64,000 bases of DNA from JBGCEZ01 sp045106735 (GTDB lineage: Bacteria > Planctomycetota > Phycisphaerae > Phycisphaerales > SM1A02). Made by a program: the position numbers and the translations under genes. Position 1 is the stretch's first letter. Each line of letters opens with the position of its first letter. Of this stretch, positions 8,945 through 18,226 are shown piece after piece. The DNA is taken from the NCBI GenBank assembly GCA_045106735.1, contig JBGCEZ010000020.1, positions 70,374 to 134,373 on the forward strand, in the 5' to 3' direction. The notes beneath the pieces were generated by a model. That model worked only from the letters and a program-made list of their open reading frames with translations. It did no database searches and had not been told where the DNA came from.

Positions 8945-9916
8945 ATGATCAAGCGTGTGCTCGTGACCGGGGGGGCGGGATTCCTCGGATCCCATCTCTG
9001 TGACCGCCTCGTGAACGCGGGGCATGATGTCGTCTGCCTGGACAACTTCTTCACGAGTCAGAAGGCCAACGTCGCCCATCTGCTCGGGAAGCCGAACTTC
9101 GAGCTGGTCCGGGCCGACGTCACCCACCCGTTCTGGTTCGAGGTCGACGAGATCTTCAACTTCGCCTGTCCGGCCGCGCCGGGGCACTACCAGTACAACC
9201 CCATCAAGACGATCAAGACCTCGGTCCTGGGAGCGATCCACGTGCTGGGGCTGGCCAAGCGGGTCAAGGCCCGGGTGATCCACGCCTCGACCAGCGAGGT
9301 CTACGGCGACCCGGAAGTCCACCCGCAACCGGAGGAGTACCGCGGCAACGTCAATCCGATCGGGCCGCGGGCCTGCTACGACGAGGGGAAGCGAGCGGCG
9401 GAAACGCTGATGTTCGATTACCACCGGCAGAATGGCGTGGCCATCCGCGTGGTCCGGATCTTCAACACGTACGGGCCGCGCATGCACCCGTTCGACGGAC
9501 GCGTGGTGAGCAACTTCATTCGCCAGGCGCTGGCCGGCGAGGACATCACGCTCTACGGCGATGGCTCCCAGACGCGAAGCTTCTGCTACGTCGACGACCT
9601 GATCAACGGCTTTCTGGCCATGGCCGAACAGCCCGATTCGGTGACCGGGCCGATCAACCTGGGCAACCCGGGCGAATTCACGATCCGTGAGTTGGCCGAG
9701 ATGATCATCGAGCTCAGTGGCTCATCCTCGCAGATCATCGTCGACCGCGATCTGCCGGCCGACGATCCGCTGCAGCGCAAGCCGGTCATCGACCGCGCCC
9801 GCGAGACGCTCGGCTGGGAGCCGCAGATCCAGCTCCGCGAGGGACTCACCCGCACCATCGAGTGGTTCCGGTCGATCGACCTCGGGAACTACCGTCCTCC
9901 GACCCCGAACTACTGA
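8945..9916 (+). CDS. uxs: UDP-glucuronate decarboxylase (UDP-xylose synthase)
   Basis: 323 residues; the start MIKRVLVTGGAGFLGSH at 8945 puts the NAD-binding GxxGxxG at the very N terminus as in other short-chain dehydrogenases. It converts UDP-glucuronate to UDP-xylose through a bound NAD cycle in the cytoplasm. UXS-specific motifs are CPAAPGHYQ, STSEVYGDP (catalytic Thr/Ser and Glu), Y145-x3-K149 in CYDEGKR, NTYGPRMHPFDGRVVSNF, and YGDGSQTRSFCYVDDL. Its substrate would come from ugd, also in this window at 38.5-39.8 kb. The product feeds surface or exopolysaccharide synthesis. It sits alone between a divergent and a downstream unrelated gene. Confidence 0.93.
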   Translation: MIKRVLVTGGAGFLGSHLCDRLVNAGHDVVCLDNFFTSQKANVAHLLGKPNFELVRADVTHPFWFEVDEIFNFACPAAPGHYQYNPIKTIKTSVLGAIHVLGLAKRVKARVIHASTSEVYGDPEVHPQPEEYRGNVNPIGPRACYDEGKRAAETLMFDYHRQNGVAIRVVRIFNTYGPRMHPFDGRVVSNFIRQALAGEDITLYGDGSQTRSFCYVDDLINGFLAMAEQPDSVTGPINLGNPGEFTIRELAEMIIELSGSSSQIIVDRDLPADDPLQRKPVIDRARETLGWEPQIQLREGLTRTIEWFRSIDLGNYRPPTPNY

Positions 9917-9996
9917 GGGGCCGGGTGCCGACGCGCGGGTCCGAAGCCCGGACTGATCAGGCGACTGGCCGCGGTGCCGGCGACGCCAATGACCGA

Positions 9997-10659
9997 ATGG
10001 ATGGCCACCGGCTTCGTTCCCGGGCGATGGGCGGCGTGGCCGTACTCGTGCTCGGAGTGGGACTCGGGGCCGCGGCGCACGCGGGCGGGGCACGTTTCGT
10101 GACCACGCGGCTCGGTGGGGGGCCCGTCGGCATCTTGGTCGACGGGCTCGGTATTCAGCTCGCGGTGCTCGGCGTGGCCTGCCTTGCTGGTCTGGTGGTC
10201 GCGGCCGGCTTGGTGCTGGTCGGGCCGCGTCCGTGGGCGATGCTCGGCTCCGTGGGCGCCCGCCGGCGCCTGGCCCGGGGGCGATGCCATGCGTGCGGCT
10301 ACCTGCGGGTCGGGGCGGGGACCGAATGTCCGGAGTGCGGCCGACGAAACTGGATCGCAGCGGGATCTGGGGCTGCGTTTGGCGCGGCCGGCGATCCGCC
10401 ACCGCGGCAGATCTTCACGCGCGTGATGGACCGGGCGAGCGCGGCCGTCGGTGGCTGGGGACCGCTCCTGGTCGTCGTCGGTTGGACGATCGGTGCCGGC
10501 GGCCTGCATCTGGCCATGGAGGCCGACGAACGGGCCTTTCTTCGCGATGTGGCGACGGCTCGGGAAGAACGAATGCGGAGTGTTGAGCGGGAACGCCGAA
10601 CGCCGCCATTCGGCGTCTTCACCTGGCGGGTTGGCGGGGAGCCGCGCAACGACCGGTAG
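9997..10659 (+). CDS. small zinc-ribbon membrane protein, unknown function
   Basis: 220 residues from the ATG at 9997; alternatives are ATG 10027 and a GTG at 9925 that has GAGGGG just upstream, so the start is uncertain. Two N-terminal hydrophobic helices (GGVAVLVLGVGLGAAAHAG and a long one ending VAAGLVLVGP) are followed by a cytoplasmic zinc ribbon, CHACGY...CPECGRRN (CxxC, then CPEC), and one more helix (WGPLLVVVGWTIGAGGLHL). This CxxCGY/CPECG ribbon on short membrane proteins is common in Phycisphaerae. It ends 3 bp before the convergent kdsA stop. No function can be given. Confidence 0.65.
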   Translation: MDGHRLRSRAMGGVAVLVLGVGLGAAAHAGGARFVTTRLGGGPVGILVDGLGIQLAVLGVACLAGLVVAAGLVLVGPRPWAMLGSVGARRRLARGRCHACGYLRVGAGTECPECGRRNWIAAGSGAAFGAAGDPPPRQIFTRVMDRASAAVGGWGPLLVVVGWTIGAGGLHLAMEADERAFLRDVATAREERMRSVERERRTPPFGVFTWRVGGEPRNDR

Positions 10660-10662
10660 CGG

Positions 10663-11505
10663 TCACCCTTCGATGCGGACGTTGCCCAGGGCAACGCGAA
10701 TTGCCGACAGCTCTCGCAGCATGCGTTCGGCCGCGGCAAAGGACTGCACCGTGGCACCATCGCTTCGGGCCCGCGACGGGTCCGGGTGCGTCTCGAGAAA
10801 GACCGCGTGCACGCCGGCGGCGACCGCCGCGCGGCCGAGCAGCCCCGCTCGTTCGGGCCGGCCGGCGGTGATGCCCGCGCCGGCGCCAGGAAGCTGCGTG
10901 GAGTGCGTGATGTCGAAGCACACCGGGCGGCCCAAGGCGGCCAAATCGCCGAGTCCGATGAAGTCATTCACCAGCCGCTGGTAGCCGAAGAACGTGCCGC
11001 GTTCGGTGACCATGATGTTCGTCGCGCCCGCTTCTTCGAGCTTTTCAATGACGTGCACCATCTCCCCGGGCGAAAGGAACTGGCCTTTTTTCACGTTGAC
11101 CGCGCGGCCGGTTTTGGCGCAGGCGACCAAGAGGTCCGTCTGACGACAGAGGAACGCAGGGATTTGGAGCAAGTCGACGGCTTCGGCGGCGAGGCCCGCC
11201 TGGGCCGGTTCGTGGACATCGGTCGTCGTCGGGCGCCCGATCTCGCGGCCCAGCGCCGCGAGCTGTTCAAGCCCCGCCGCCGCGCCCGGCCCGCGCGGCG
11301 AAGCGATGCTCGAACGGTTCGCCTTGTCGAAGCTGGCCTTGAAGATCAGCGGAAGATCCAGCTCGCCGCACAGTTCGTGAAGGAACGTCGCGATCGACCG
11401 ATTCGTCGCGTCGTCTTCGAGGACGCACGGGCCGGCGATGACGAGGAGGGAATCGTCCGCGGCGCCAGCGCTCGTGGACCCGATGGTGCAGGGCTTGATC
11501 GACAT
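10663..11505 (-). CDS. kdsA: 3-deoxy-8-phosphooctulonate (Kdo-8-P) synthase
   Basis: 280 residues, the standard length. It condenses phosphoenolpyruvate with D-arabinose 5-phosphate to make Kdo-8-phosphate for lipopolysaccharide inner core, so the organism likely builds a Kdo-containing outer membrane or related polymer. Motifs: VIAGPCVLE near residue 22, KASFDKANRSS, TTTDVHEP, IPAFLCRQTDLL, VNVKKGQFLSPGEM, TERGTFFGYQRLV and FDITHSTQLPG. The Cys in AGPC (where E. coli has Asn) marks it as the metal-dependent class. The start MSIKPCT at 11505 fits the family. It is convergent with the small Zn-ribbon gene, separated by 3 bp. Confidence 0.95.
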   Translation of the reverse strand: MSIKPCTIGSTSAGAADDSLLVIAGPCVLEDDATNRSIATFLHELCGELDLPLIFKASFDKANRSSIASPRGPGAAAGLEQLAALGREIGRPTTTDVHEPAQAGLAAEAVDLLQIPAFLCRQTDLLVACAKTGRAVNVKKGQFLSPGEMVHVIEKLEEAGATNIMVTERGTFFGYQRLVNDFIGLGDLAALGRPVCFDITHSTQLPGAGAGITAGRPERAGLLGRAAVAAGVHAVFLETHPDPSRARSDGATVQSFAAAERMLRELSAIRVALGNVRIEG

Positions 11506-12115
11506 GTGCGCAGCGTACCGTGGGACCGCGAACCGCGCAGGGTTCGCGCGGTGTCCCTCGCGCGGGATCTGCGCGAATTGCCCACGTTTTTCTGGGTTGG
11601 ATGGACCAGTCCGGTCTCGCCATGCGTTCTGGCAAGGAAACCGCATGGATGTGGGTTGTCGGCCCTTGCCGAGGTGGACGGTTGGACCCCATCATGTGTC
11701 GCTCGCGGCGGGCCAACGGAACCGTGGCGGCGTTCCACACGTATCGTTCCATGTATGGATCGAACCGGCGATGCGGCGGATGACGCAACGTACGGCGTAT
11801 CACTTTGCTGATGCATCCGATGTTCTGGATGCATGAACGTCTCGGATGCACGTCTCGATTGAAGATGGGTGTGAAGGCGGCGCCGGTCGGATTTGTGTCC
11901 GGACGGTCATCGCCGCTTCAACCACGTCCGAGAGCTTGTTCGGCGCCGAGGCATGGACCACCCATCCGGTACAGCCGGTCGGCCAAGGTCCGGGCCTCGA
12001 CTTGCCACGGCAACCAGCCTTGCCGTCGACGGTGTTCGAACCGATGGCGGAGTGGGTCTCGTTTCGATCCAAGGGGGAATCGGACGGTTCATCGTCCGGG
12101 AGGGAATCCACACCC
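11506..12115. other. divergent intergenic region, no gene seen
   Basis: 610 bp between kdsA and the DUF1444 gene. The reading frame of the DUF1444 gene is open back to 11846 but that part has no family similarity and no ribosome site. Short repeated words (GGATGCA, ACGTCTCG twice at about 11828-11860) are the only structure noticed. Confidence 0.5.
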
Positions 12116-12913
12116 ATGGGGCACATGCCACGTGAACCGGAGGCATTCGGCGAACAAGTCGCTCGAATCCTTTTGCGCAACTTTCCGGAGCGGCAGGTCG
12201 AACTTGCCGGTCCGATGGACTTGATTCTCAACGGCCGACATCTCGGTCTGGAGAACCTGTACCGCATGGTGCAGTACGAACCGGAGCGGGGAATCGAGAT
12301 CGTCGAGAACTACCTCGAGCGCTTGGTGGAAGGGGACACGCTCAGTTCCATGCCGCTGCCGCTCTCGGTGGCTCGGCCGCGGATCATGCCGCGCATCCAG
12401 CCCGACACGATCTTCGAACATCTGGACCGAGAGCAAGTCGCCCACATCGACTTTGTGAACGGGACCGTGGTCGTCTTCGTGCTCGACATGCCGCAGATGA
12501 CGGTGTCCATTACCACCGAGCAGCTGCTGCGCTGGGGCGTCACAACCGACGACCTGGACGACATCGCCCGGGAGAACCTCGGACGCTACGCGCCGGATCT
12601 GGAGATCCAGCTCGTGGACTCATCCGAGGGTGGACGCGCGGCGATCGTCGCTCGCCAGGATGGATACGACGCCGCCCGATTGCTGCTGTCGACGCTCCAT
12701 CCGCGGCTGGCCCCGGAGTTGGAGGGCGACTTCTACGTCGCCACGCCGGCCCGGGACATGTTCCTGGCCATCAGTGCCGAGCCGAGCGACTTTGTCGAGC
12801 GGATTCGCGGCCGAGTGGCCCAGGACTTCCGCCGGCTTCCGTACCCGATCACCGACCAGTTCTTCCTCGTCACGCGTGACGGGGTGGCCGGTACGGCGCT
12901 CGACGCGGCCTGA
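12116..12913 (+). CDS. DUF1444 (YtpQ-like) protein
   Basis: 265 residues from the ATG at 12116, chosen because GGGAGGG lies about 11 nt upstream and because the resulting length matches Bacillus YtpQ. The alignment by eye is good along the protein: LENLYRMVQYEPERGIEIVENYLERL near the N terminus, VVVFVLDMPQMTVSITTEQL in the middle, and DGYDAARLLLSTLHPRLAPELEGDFYVATPARDMFLAI in the C-terminal half. It is cytoplasmic with no catalytic motif. Function of the family is unknown. Followed by a strong palindrome and the amidotransferase gene. Confidence 0.82.
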   Translation: MGHMPREPEAFGEQVARILLRNFPERQVELAGPMDLILNGRHLGLENLYRMVQYEPERGIEIVENYLERLVEGDTLSSMPLPLSVARPRIMPRIQPDTIFEHLDREQVAHIDFVNGTVVVFVLDMPQMTVSITTEQLLRWGVTTDDLDDIARENLGRYAPDLEIQLVDSSEGGRAAIVARQDGYDAARLLLSTLHPRLAPELEGDFYVATPARDMFLAISAEPSDFVERIRGRVAQDFRRLPYPITDQFFLVTRDGVAGTALDAA

Positions 12914-12996
12914 GCGGGCCAGACCGACATGCCGCTCAGCGGCGGGCAATGAGGGGATGTGCCCGTCGCGAAAGCGTCGAAACGAGACCAGTTGAC

Positions 12997-13032
12997 CCGC
13001 GGCCTTTGATGTTCGAACATCAGAGGCCGCGG
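12997..13032. terminator. 36-bp near-perfect palindrome (terminator hairpin or operator)
   Basis: Arms of 18 bp meet without a spacer: CCGCGGCCTTTGATGTTC then GAACATCAGAGGCCGCGG, with a single G-T mismatch. It lies between the DUF1444 stop and the amidotransferase start (44 bp upstream of that ATG). No U-run follows, so it may be a factor-assisted terminator, an attenuation structure or a DNA-binding site. Confidence 0.55.
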
Positions 13033-13075
13033 TCGCCTGCGCCGATCGTGATCAACGCCCCAGGATCCGTCCGCC

Positions 13076-13726
<651 letters not shown>

Positions 13727-13794
13727 CGGGAACGGGGGCGGCATCGCGGGCCGTGCGAGCGGGGTGTGGGCGGTGTGGGCGGGACGAGCCAGCG

Positions 13795-13824
13795 ACGAGC
13801 CCCCACGAGCCCCCACGAGCCCGC
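13795..13824. repeat. 10-bp tandem repeat, 3 copies
   Basis: ACGAGCCCCC repeated three times (last unit ACGAGCCCGC) in the short spacer between the amidotransferase and ZIP genes. Confidence 0.7.
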
Positions 13825-13864
13825 GATTTTCGCCGGCCGTGCGTCGCGCGTCGTGCGTCCGACG

Positions 13865-14659
13865 TCAGCCGATCAACGGCCACCACTGGTCGATCTCGAC
13901 CAGGCGCCCCAAAAAGATCATCAGGACGACGCCGACCATGAAAGCGCCGGCGACGACTTGCCGGCCGGCGCGCTCCAGCGACTCGGGAAGCATCTCGTCC
14001 ACCACCAGGAACGTCATCGCCCCCGCGGCCAGGCCGAGGCCGAACGGCAGCAGCGGCTCGAAGAGCCAGATCATCCACGCGGCGATGGGAGCGGCGATTG
14101 GTTGCGGCAAACTCGTGAGCAGGGCCCAGCCCATGCACTTCCACAGTCCAACGCCGTTGGCCCGCAGCGCGAGAGTGATGGCCATCGCTTCGGGGACGTT
14201 GTGCACGGCGAGGGCGGAGACGACCGAGGCGCCGAGCCCCGTTTCGCCCGAGCCGAACGCCACGCCGATCGCGATCCCCTCGGGAATCGAGTGGATGAAC
14301 ATCACGGCCACGATCATGATCGACTGCAGGCCGCCCGTCTTCCGCAGGGCCAGGACGTCGAAATCATCGTGGTCACGGATCCACGTGGCGGCCAACGTGT
14401 AGAAGCCGGCGCCGGCCGCCAATCCGGCCGCGACTTCCCAGGCCCCGAGGCCCGGGGCCCGGCTGAGGCCTTCGCCGGTGAGCTGGGTCAGGCTGGCCGC
14501 GGCCATCATGCCGGCGGCTCCGGCGGTGGCGATTGCCGACAACCGCGGCGAGAGATCTCGCACCACGAAAAACGGCAGCACGCCGAGGATCATCGAGAGA
14601 TCGGCCAGGGTCGCGGCGATCAGGGTGACCAGCAGCAGGTTGAGAAGCTCGGGATCCAC
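13865..14659 (-). CDS. ZIP-family divalent metal transporter
   Basis: About 264 residues from a GTG at 14659 (VDPELLNLLLVTLIAATLAD); an ATG at 14734 would add 25 non-hydrophobic residues. Seven to eight membrane helices are visible. The ZIP signature helices are present: HSIPEGIAIGVAFG (helix IV) and HNVPEAMAITLALR (helix V), with the metal-binding His, Glu and Asn/Pro residues. Unlike many ZIPs there is only a short, slightly acidic loop (WIRDHDDFDVL) before helix IV rather than a His-rich one. It should import zinc, iron or similar cations across the inner membrane. Divergent from the next gene. Confidence 0.87.
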   Translation of the reverse strand: MDPELLNLLLVTLIAATLADLSMILGVLPFFVVRDLSPRLSAIATAGAAGMMAAASLTQLTGEGLSRAPGLGAWEVAAGLAAGAGFYTLAATWIRDHDDFDVLALRKTGGLQSIMIVAVMFIHSIPEGIAIGVAFGSGETGLGASVVSALAVHNVPEAMAITLALRANGVGLWKCMGWALLTSLPQPIAAPIAAWMIWLFEPLLPFGLGLAAGAMTFLVVDEMLPESLERAGRQVVAGAFMVGVVLMIFLGRLVEIDQWWPLIG

Positions 14660-14895
14660 GCACGAAGGGTACGCTCCCCGGCATGTCCGGGCGTCCTCTG
14701 TTCCGCTCGGGTGCTCCCCAGCCCGCCGCGGCATCGCTCGGGCTCTATCATGCCGGGCCCAGCGGCACTGGGGCGGGCTGGCCCGATCGACGTCCGGCCC
14801 GAACCGCGTCGCGAATTGCCCGCTCGAACCTCACCGCCGGGAACGCATTCTCGGCTCATGACCCCAGCTCAGACCCCGCTCTGGGAGCCCGCCCC

Positions 14896-15375
14896 GTGTC
14901 CGATTCCGCCGCGCCCGACTCCACCGCCAGCCATCCGGCCGGTTCCGTCGACCATTCGTCGCTGCCGCGCGTGCGGGCGATCATCGATTCAATTGAAGGG
15001 TCGACGATAACCCTGGCGCTGGCCCACACGGACTACCGCCTGTCGATGCAGCTGACCGTGGACGCCGATCGCATCAACGTTCCCGTTGGGAAGCGGATCA
15101 AGGGCGTGGTTGAAGCCGACGGCATGCGTTTCCACGCCGCCAGCGGTGGCGGGCGCTTCATCGAGCCGGTCTACGGCGAGCCGCGCATCATCGCGGGCAC
15201 CGTCTTGCACGTCGCCCCCGATGCCGGCCAAGTCCTGGTGGACGCGGCCATGCCGATTTGGGTCCGTCCGATCGAGGAAACGCAGGATTGGTCGGTGTTC
15301 GCCGATCGCGTGCTGGTCACCGGCTACCTGAAGTCCGGCCCGACGTTCACGCCGGATCCGTCCTTCGTCGACTGA
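14896..15375 (+). CDS. hypothetical protein, possible beta-barrel fold
   Basis: 159 residues from the GTG at 14896, which has GGGAG about 9 nt upstream; the frame is open to 14683 but that part is low-complexity. After a 30-residue Ser/Ala-rich leader the rest is beta-rich with alternating hydrophobics (VRAIIDSIEGSTITLAL, RIKGVVEADGMRFHA, IIAGTVLHVAPDAGQVLVD), and a GxV/LxxV rhythm suggesting an OB- or SH3-like barrel. No family is recognised. Confidence 0.6.
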   Translation: MSDSAAPDSTASHPAGSVDHSSLPRVRAIIDSIEGSTITLALAHTDYRLSMQLTVDADRINVPVGKRIKGVVEADGMRFHAASGGGRFIEPVYGEPRIIAGTVLHVAPDAGQVLVDAAMPIWVRPIEETQDWSVFADRVLVTGYLKSGPTFTPDPSFVD

Positions 15376-15674
15376 GCCGGGCGCGGCCCGAGCCGGCTCC
15401 GCGTTGGCCGGGCGTCCGATGGACGCTCGACGGGCCGGGCGGTTCACCAATTGCGTGGCGATCGGTCGAGTGGCAATCGGTGGCGGATCGGATGACGAGC
15501 GGATGACGAGTGGTTGACGCGGGAGCGACCGGTTCCCCGTGCGTGCGGCCCAGGGCGCTCTCCGCGCACCCCAACCGCTCGAATCAATCGAACGATTCGG
15601 TCGTCATGCCCCTCGGCGGTCAAGGCTGGTCGAAGGCCGGCGAACCTGATGTCCCCCGGCCGTGACGGGCCAGC

Positions 15675-16409
15675 TCAGCCGCCCGCGCCCGCATCGAGCG
15701 GAGGCAGCGGGAAGTCGCCGGACATCCGCAGACCGCGGACAAGTTCGAAGAACGCATCGCGTTGCCGCGTGACGACCGCTTCGGGGCCGGTCAGTCGCAA
15801 CTGAACGGGTGCTCCGGGCGTCTCGATGATCGCCCCCAGGAATCGTTGGCCGACGTCGAACGCGGCCGCGCCCATGCCGCGGTACTCGCCGGTCATGTCG
15901 ACGATCACCGCGTTGAAGCCCTCGGCTTCCATCTCGACCTCGATGACTTCCGGCGTCATCGTTCGCTGATCGGCGGTGCGCATTTGGCCGGCCCAGCGGG
16001 AAATGTTCATATCGCGACCGCCGCCGATGCCGGAGAACGCCACGAGGCTCGCGTGGGTCTCTCCGCTCTCGCCAGGCACGGTCCAGGTGCCGGCTCGCAT
16101 CGTCATCGTCGTCGGCTGCCACTGCCAGCTCGCCGGCTTGGGGCCGCGGAATCCCGAAAACGACGCGACCAGCGGGTGCTCGTCGGACGACGACGCGCCC
16201 GTCGGGGGCGGCAGGTTCGGCTGGGTGGCATCGATCGGGGGCGGGGCGTTCGTGGCGGCCCGCGCGTCCTCGGGCCCGCCGGCGTTCGTCGCCGAGCCAT
16301 CATTGGTCGGATCGCTGCACGCCAGGAGCGTGAGGGCAGCGGTGACGGAAAGGCCCGCGGCAATGCGGAGGCCAAAGTGCACGGGACGGTCAGCGGTGGT
16401 TCGCAGCAT
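15675..16409 (-). CDS. hypothetical lipoprotein
   Basis: 244 residues starting MLRTTADRPVHFGLRIAAG, with a signal peptide and lipobox LLAC (Cys31). Residues 32-75 are a Pro/Ala/Asn-rich linker. The C-terminal domain (about 80-235) is beta-rich and begins SFSGFRGPKPASWQWQP; phrases such as VEMEAEGFNAVIVDMTGEYRG and FELVRGLRMSGD look like the secreted planctomycete proteins that describe a small conserved domain of unknown role. It is expected to be anchored to a membrane. Convergent with the preceding gene across a 299-bp spacer with no feature seen. Confidence 0.7.
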   Translation of the reverse strand: MLRTTADRPVHFGLRIAAGLSVTAALTLLACSDPTNDGSATNAGGPEDARAATNAPPPIDATQPNLPPPTGASSSDEHPLVASFSGFRGPKPASWQWQPTTMTMRAGTWTVPGESGETHASLVAFSGIGGGRDMNISRWAGQMRTADQRTMTPEVIEVEMEAEGFNAVIVDMTGEYRGMGAAAFDVGQRFLGAIIETPGAPVQLRLTGPEAVVTRQRDAFFELVRGLRMSGDFPLPPLDAGAGG

Positions 16410-16506
16410 GGGGGGATCTCATGGCCAGCGTGGGAAGTCGGGCGAAACGATCGGCGCAAGCATACGCTGTCCGGCGGTCGTCATCGACTGACCCATGGAG
16501 CCTGCC

Positions 16507-18072
16507 GTGTCCGAAACCGCCCGTCCCGCTCGCGGGGCTGAACCACTGGTGGTCGACGGCGCTCGCATGGCCGGCGACCGGGTGGTCCGCGTGCTGGCCG
16601 AAGGTGGCCGAATCTCGGGCATCGTGCCGCTTTCGGGAGCGAAATCGAGCCACGGCGGGTCGGCCGGCGGCCGGCCCATCGACGCTTCCGGCCTGTGGAT
16701 CGAGCCCGGTTTCATCGATCCGCATGTCCACCTGGTCATGGCCGGCCTGGGCCTTGGGCAGCTCGATCTGTCGGCAGTGGGCAGTCGCGACGAATTTGAA
16801 GCGGCGATCGCCGAGCGATCGGCAGAACTTCCGCCGGATGTTTGGCTGATCGCCCGAGGGTGGGACGAATCGCGCTGGGGCGGAGCGTTGCCCACCGCGG
16901 CTTGGCTTGACGCCGCGGGGCCGCGGCCGGCGGTGGCCTGGCGGATGGACATCCACTCGGCCGTCGTCAACCGTCCCGTCTTGGAACGCTGCGATCTTGC
17001 TCCGCCGATTCGTGGCGGAAGCGTGGTGCAGGATGCCGAGGGCCAGCCGACGGGCTTGTTGCTGGAAGCAGCGGCGTGGGAACGCCTGAATCCGGTGCTC
17101 CCGCCGCCGACCGCGGCCGAAGAGCGGGCCGCCGTCAGCCTGGCGGAGGCGCACGCCCATCGAGCTGGCATCGTCGCCGTCGGGGCGATGGAGTACCTCG
17201 ACGTGGTCGAACGCGTGCTTCTGCCGACGGCCCACGCTCGTACGCTGCGCATCCGCGTCATTGCCCTGGATCGAACGCTCCCGCTTGATCTGCCGCGCAT
17301 GCGAGCGGCCAAGGCGGCGGACATCATTCGGACGATTGCGGCCAAGGCATTCATCGACGGCACGCTTGGATCGCGGACCGCGCGCATGCTCGCGTCGTAC
17401 GCCGACGCGCCGGGCGAACGTGGCATGCTCGTGGAACTCGCGGCGGAAGGGCGATTGCACGACTGGGCCGCGCAGGCTGTCGGCGGCGGTTTCAGCGTCG
17501 CCATGCACGCGATCGGAGACGAGGCCGTCAAGATCGCGCTCGACGTTTCGCAGACTGCGCGATCGTTGGAGCCCAATGGCCTCGTCCGTATCGAACACGC
17601 CCAGCACGTTGATCCGGCGGACGTCGCCGAATTCGCTGGCTTGATTGCGTCGGTGCAGCCGGCCCACCGAATCGGCGACCACGCGGTCATGCATCGCCGG
17701 CTGGGCGAAGGCCGAGCGGGCGCGGCGTTTCCGCTGGCCGGCCTGGCCGCGGCCGGGGCGACACTCGCCTTTGGCAGCGACTGGCCGGTCATCGACTGCG
17801 ACCCCGCCGCGGCGATTGCGGCGGCGGTGCACGGTGCGGTGCGTGACGGCATCGCCCCATCGGGGCACGAAGTGTCCATCGACTCGGCGCTCGCCGCCCA
17901 CACGCGTGGCGCGGCGCAGGCGATCGGCGAACCGGAAGGCGGGCGGCTCGTCGTTGGTGGTCGGGCGGACTTCATTCTGCTCGACGCCGATCCGCGGACC
18001 GCCAATTGGGCGGATGCGCCGCCGCGCGTCGTATTGACTGTCGCCGGCGGCCGGGTGGTGCACGAGGCCTGA
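16507..18072 (+). CDS. YtcJ-like metal-dependent amidohydrolase
   Basis: About 521 residues. The GTG at 16507 has GGAG 6 nt upstream; an in-frame ATG four codons earlier (16495) is the alternative. It belongs to the amidohydrolase-3 (YtcJ) group of hydrolases with a TIM barrel and one or two metals. Motifs: PGFIDPHVHL (HxH metal ligands) near residue 70, the AKAFIDGTLGSRTA motif near 285, MHAIGDEAV, RIEHAQHV and FGSDWPV (catalytic Asp) near 425. The C-terminal RADFILLDADP is the usual closing beta-sandwich. The true substrate in this family is rarely known. Confidence 0.88.
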   Translation: MSETARPARGAEPLVVDGARMAGDRVVRVLAEGGRISGIVPLSGAKSSHGGSAGGRPIDASGLWIEPGFIDPHVHLVMAGLGLGQLDLSAVGSRDEFEAAIAERSAELPPDVWLIARGWDESRWGGALPTAAWLDAAGPRPAVAWRMDIHSAVVNRPVLERCDLAPPIRGGSVVQDAEGQPTGLLLEAAAWERLNPVLPPPTAAEERAAVSLAEAHAHRAGIVAVGAMEYLDVVERVLLPTAHARTLRIRVIALDRTLPLDLPRMRAAKAADIIRTIAAKAFIDGTLGSRTARMLASYADAPGERGMLVELAAEGRLHDWAAQAVGGGFSVAMHAIGDEAVKIALDVSQTARSLEPNGLVRIEHAQHVDPADVAEFAGLIASVQPAHRIGDHAVMHRRLGEGRAGAAFPLAGLAAAGATLAFGSDWPVIDCDPAAAIAAAVHGAVRDGIAPSGHEVSIDSALAAHTRGAAQAIGEPEGGRLVVGGRADFILLDADPRTANWADAPPRVVLTVAGGRVVHEA

Positions 18073-18226
18073 CGCGTTGGCGGCGGAGGGGGCATCGGCC
18101 GCATCAGGTGGGACGGGCTCAGCGCGGCTCGCGCGTCCCGCGCGTCGCCCGCGCGTCGGTCGCACATCCCGCGTCGCCCGTGAGCGTCGCCCCCGCCGGG
18201 TCCGTGGCCTCCGTATCATCGGCCCT

